The position numbers and the translations under genes were made by a program. The notes beneath the pieces were generated by a model, which ran no database searches, was not told the origin of the DNA, and saw only the letters and a list, made by a program, of their open reading frames with translations. Shown piece by piece: positions 63,254 through 64,000 of a DNA stretch of 64,000 nucleotides. Numbering within the stretch: position 1 is the first letter of the stretch; every line of letters starts with the position of its first letter. Source of the stretch: Clostridiales bacterium (GTDB lineage: Bacteria > Bacillota > Clostridia > Saccharofermentanales > Saccharofermentanaceae); NCBI GenBank assembly GCA_017962145.1, contig JAGCVX010000022.1:62001-126000 (forward strand). Reading direction: 5' to 3'.

Positions 63254-64000
63254 ATGAGCAACGCGCGCAGTTTCCTTCGTTATGCACGAATTATGCAAGA
63301 CCGCCGTCAGGATCTGATGGCGGATACCGGCGCGCTTTCCGAGCTTCCGAACCGGCTTCTCGAAGACGGCATCAAGAGGATCTATTTTATTTCCGGTAAA
63401 CAGACCAAAAAACTCAAACTCTACGATGCATTTCTGGAAGACCTCGAGTCGAAAGGCATCCGCTGTTTTACGTGCGACAAGGTCGATGCGTCAACGGACG
63501 GACGGATCATCGAAACCTGTGCTACCGAGTGCAGAAACTATAACTGTGAGGCCATCGTCGCTTTTGGCGGAGGCACTGTGATCGACATTGCCAAACTGGT
63601 GTCTGCATGGGTTGCCAATGCGGAACGTTCCCTCTATCAGATGCGAGGCATCGGTAAGATCCCGAATCCCGGCGTGGATCTGCATGTCATATCAACTACC
63701 GGAAGCGGTGCGGAAAGCTCCGCGTGTTCGTTCGTACGATATGACCAGCAGACGTGCCTTTTTTACAGCGAGCATCTGATTCCGAAGAGCGTCGTACTGG
63801 ATCCGGATCTTCTGCTCCGACTTCCCATGGACAATCTTGCGGCGGCCGGTCTTTTTGCCCTGACACATGCGATCGAAGCCTATGTCAGTCTGCAGGCGGA
63901 AGAGTTCCCGGCCGATAAGGCAAATGTCATGGTTGCCGTCCCGATCTTTTTCTCTTATCTGGAAAAATGCTATCGCCGAGGCGGCGTTTCAAATGATATG
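63254..64000 (+). CDS. Iron-containing alcohol dehydrogenase, N-terminal part (3' truncated)
   Basis: The 249 residues visible run off the window end. AAGGAG lies 12 bases before the ATG at 63254. F-G-G-G-T-V-I-D-I-A-K near 104 is the NAD(P)-binding motif, and L-I-P-K-S-V-V-L-D-P-D near 175 with T-H-A-I-E-A-Y near 204 are family III motifs. The metal-binding D-A-L-T-H of active enzymes reads F-A-L-T-H here, with Phe 201 at the Asp position and His 205 kept. The two later His ligands lie in or beyond the cut end. It would reduce an aldehyde in fermentation if active. Confidence 0.8.
   Translation, partial: MSNARSFLRYARIMQDRRQDLMADTGALSELPNRLLEDGIKRIYFISGKQTKKLKLYDAFLEDLESKGIRCFTCDKVDASTDGRIIETCATECRNYNCEAIVAFGGGTVIDIAKLVSAWVANAERSLYQMRGIGKIPNPGVDLHVISTTGSGAESSACSFVRYDQQTCLFYSEHLIPKSVVLDPDLLLRLPMDNLAAAGLFALTHAIEAYVSLQAEEFPADKANVMVAVPIFFSYLEKCYRRGGVSNDM

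Noticed and set aside
1..64000. rRNA genes, insertion sequences, prophage and CRISPR arrays
   Set aside because: I saw no transposase, integrase, phage structural gene, rRNA-like sequence or regularly spaced direct repeats.

Overview
The window looks like chromosome of an anaerobic, saccharolytic, low-to-mid GC Clostridia (Bacillota) member. Signs are a V-type ATPase operon in the classic ntpFIKECGABD order, an H-cluster maturase HydF, a two-gene SufC/SufB iron-sulfur system, a BceAB-RS-type envelope stress module, CDP-glycerol and LTA-synthase-like envelope enzymes, and two GH94 phosphorylases for cellulose-derived sugars. I cannot name the genus. The first gene (epimerase) and the last (iron-type alcohol dehydrogenase) run off the window.

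Layout. 1-2.3 kb: end of a surface-glycan cluster (epimerase, two GT2 glycosyltransferases, a DUF2304 membrane partner). 2.4-5.2 kb: large DUF2142 membrane protein, then tRNA-Ala(GGC) with a near-consensus promoter. 5.5-13.2 kb: solute-binding lipoprotein, cellobiose phosphorylase and a cellodextrin-phosphorylase-like GH94 enzyme, the last two separated by a strongly structured ~500 bp non-coding interval. 13.2-22.3 kb: envelope polymer enzymes (CDP-glycerol transferase family, a YidC-sulfatase fusion, an LTA-synthase-like protein, PBP1A). 22.4-26.3 kb: RlmD-type rRNA methyltransferase, GT2, flippase. 26.3-31.8 kb: an OB-fold-like lipoprotein and a carbohydrate ABC transporter operon. 31.9-34.5 kb: an AT-rich orphan gene, hydF and a small membrane protein. 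34.6-43.3 kb: V-ATPase operon. 43.5-50.2 kb: ABC exporter, a hypothetical, an SDR reductase, isochorismatase-like hydrolase, a CAT-like protein and mnmA. 50.2-50.45 kb: two divergent copies of a hairpin element. 50.5-56.8 kb: BceAB-RS-like module and SufCB. 56.8-64 kb: EAL-domain protein, tRNA-Ala(CGC), secreted carbohydrate-binding-like protein, zinc ribbon, divergent GH31 glycosidase and iron-ADH.

The genes suggest uptake of beta-glucan oligosaccharides (ABC importer), phosphorolytic cleavage (GH94 pair), fermentation (HydF, ADH) and a probably Na+-coupled V-ATPase. The most unusual signals are the paired hairpin elements after mnmA (same internal loops, different but self-complementary arms), the structured interval between the two GH94 genes, the YidC-sulfatase fusion, and three enzymes whose usual catalytic or metal-binding residue is replaced (GH31, CAT-like, iron-ADH).
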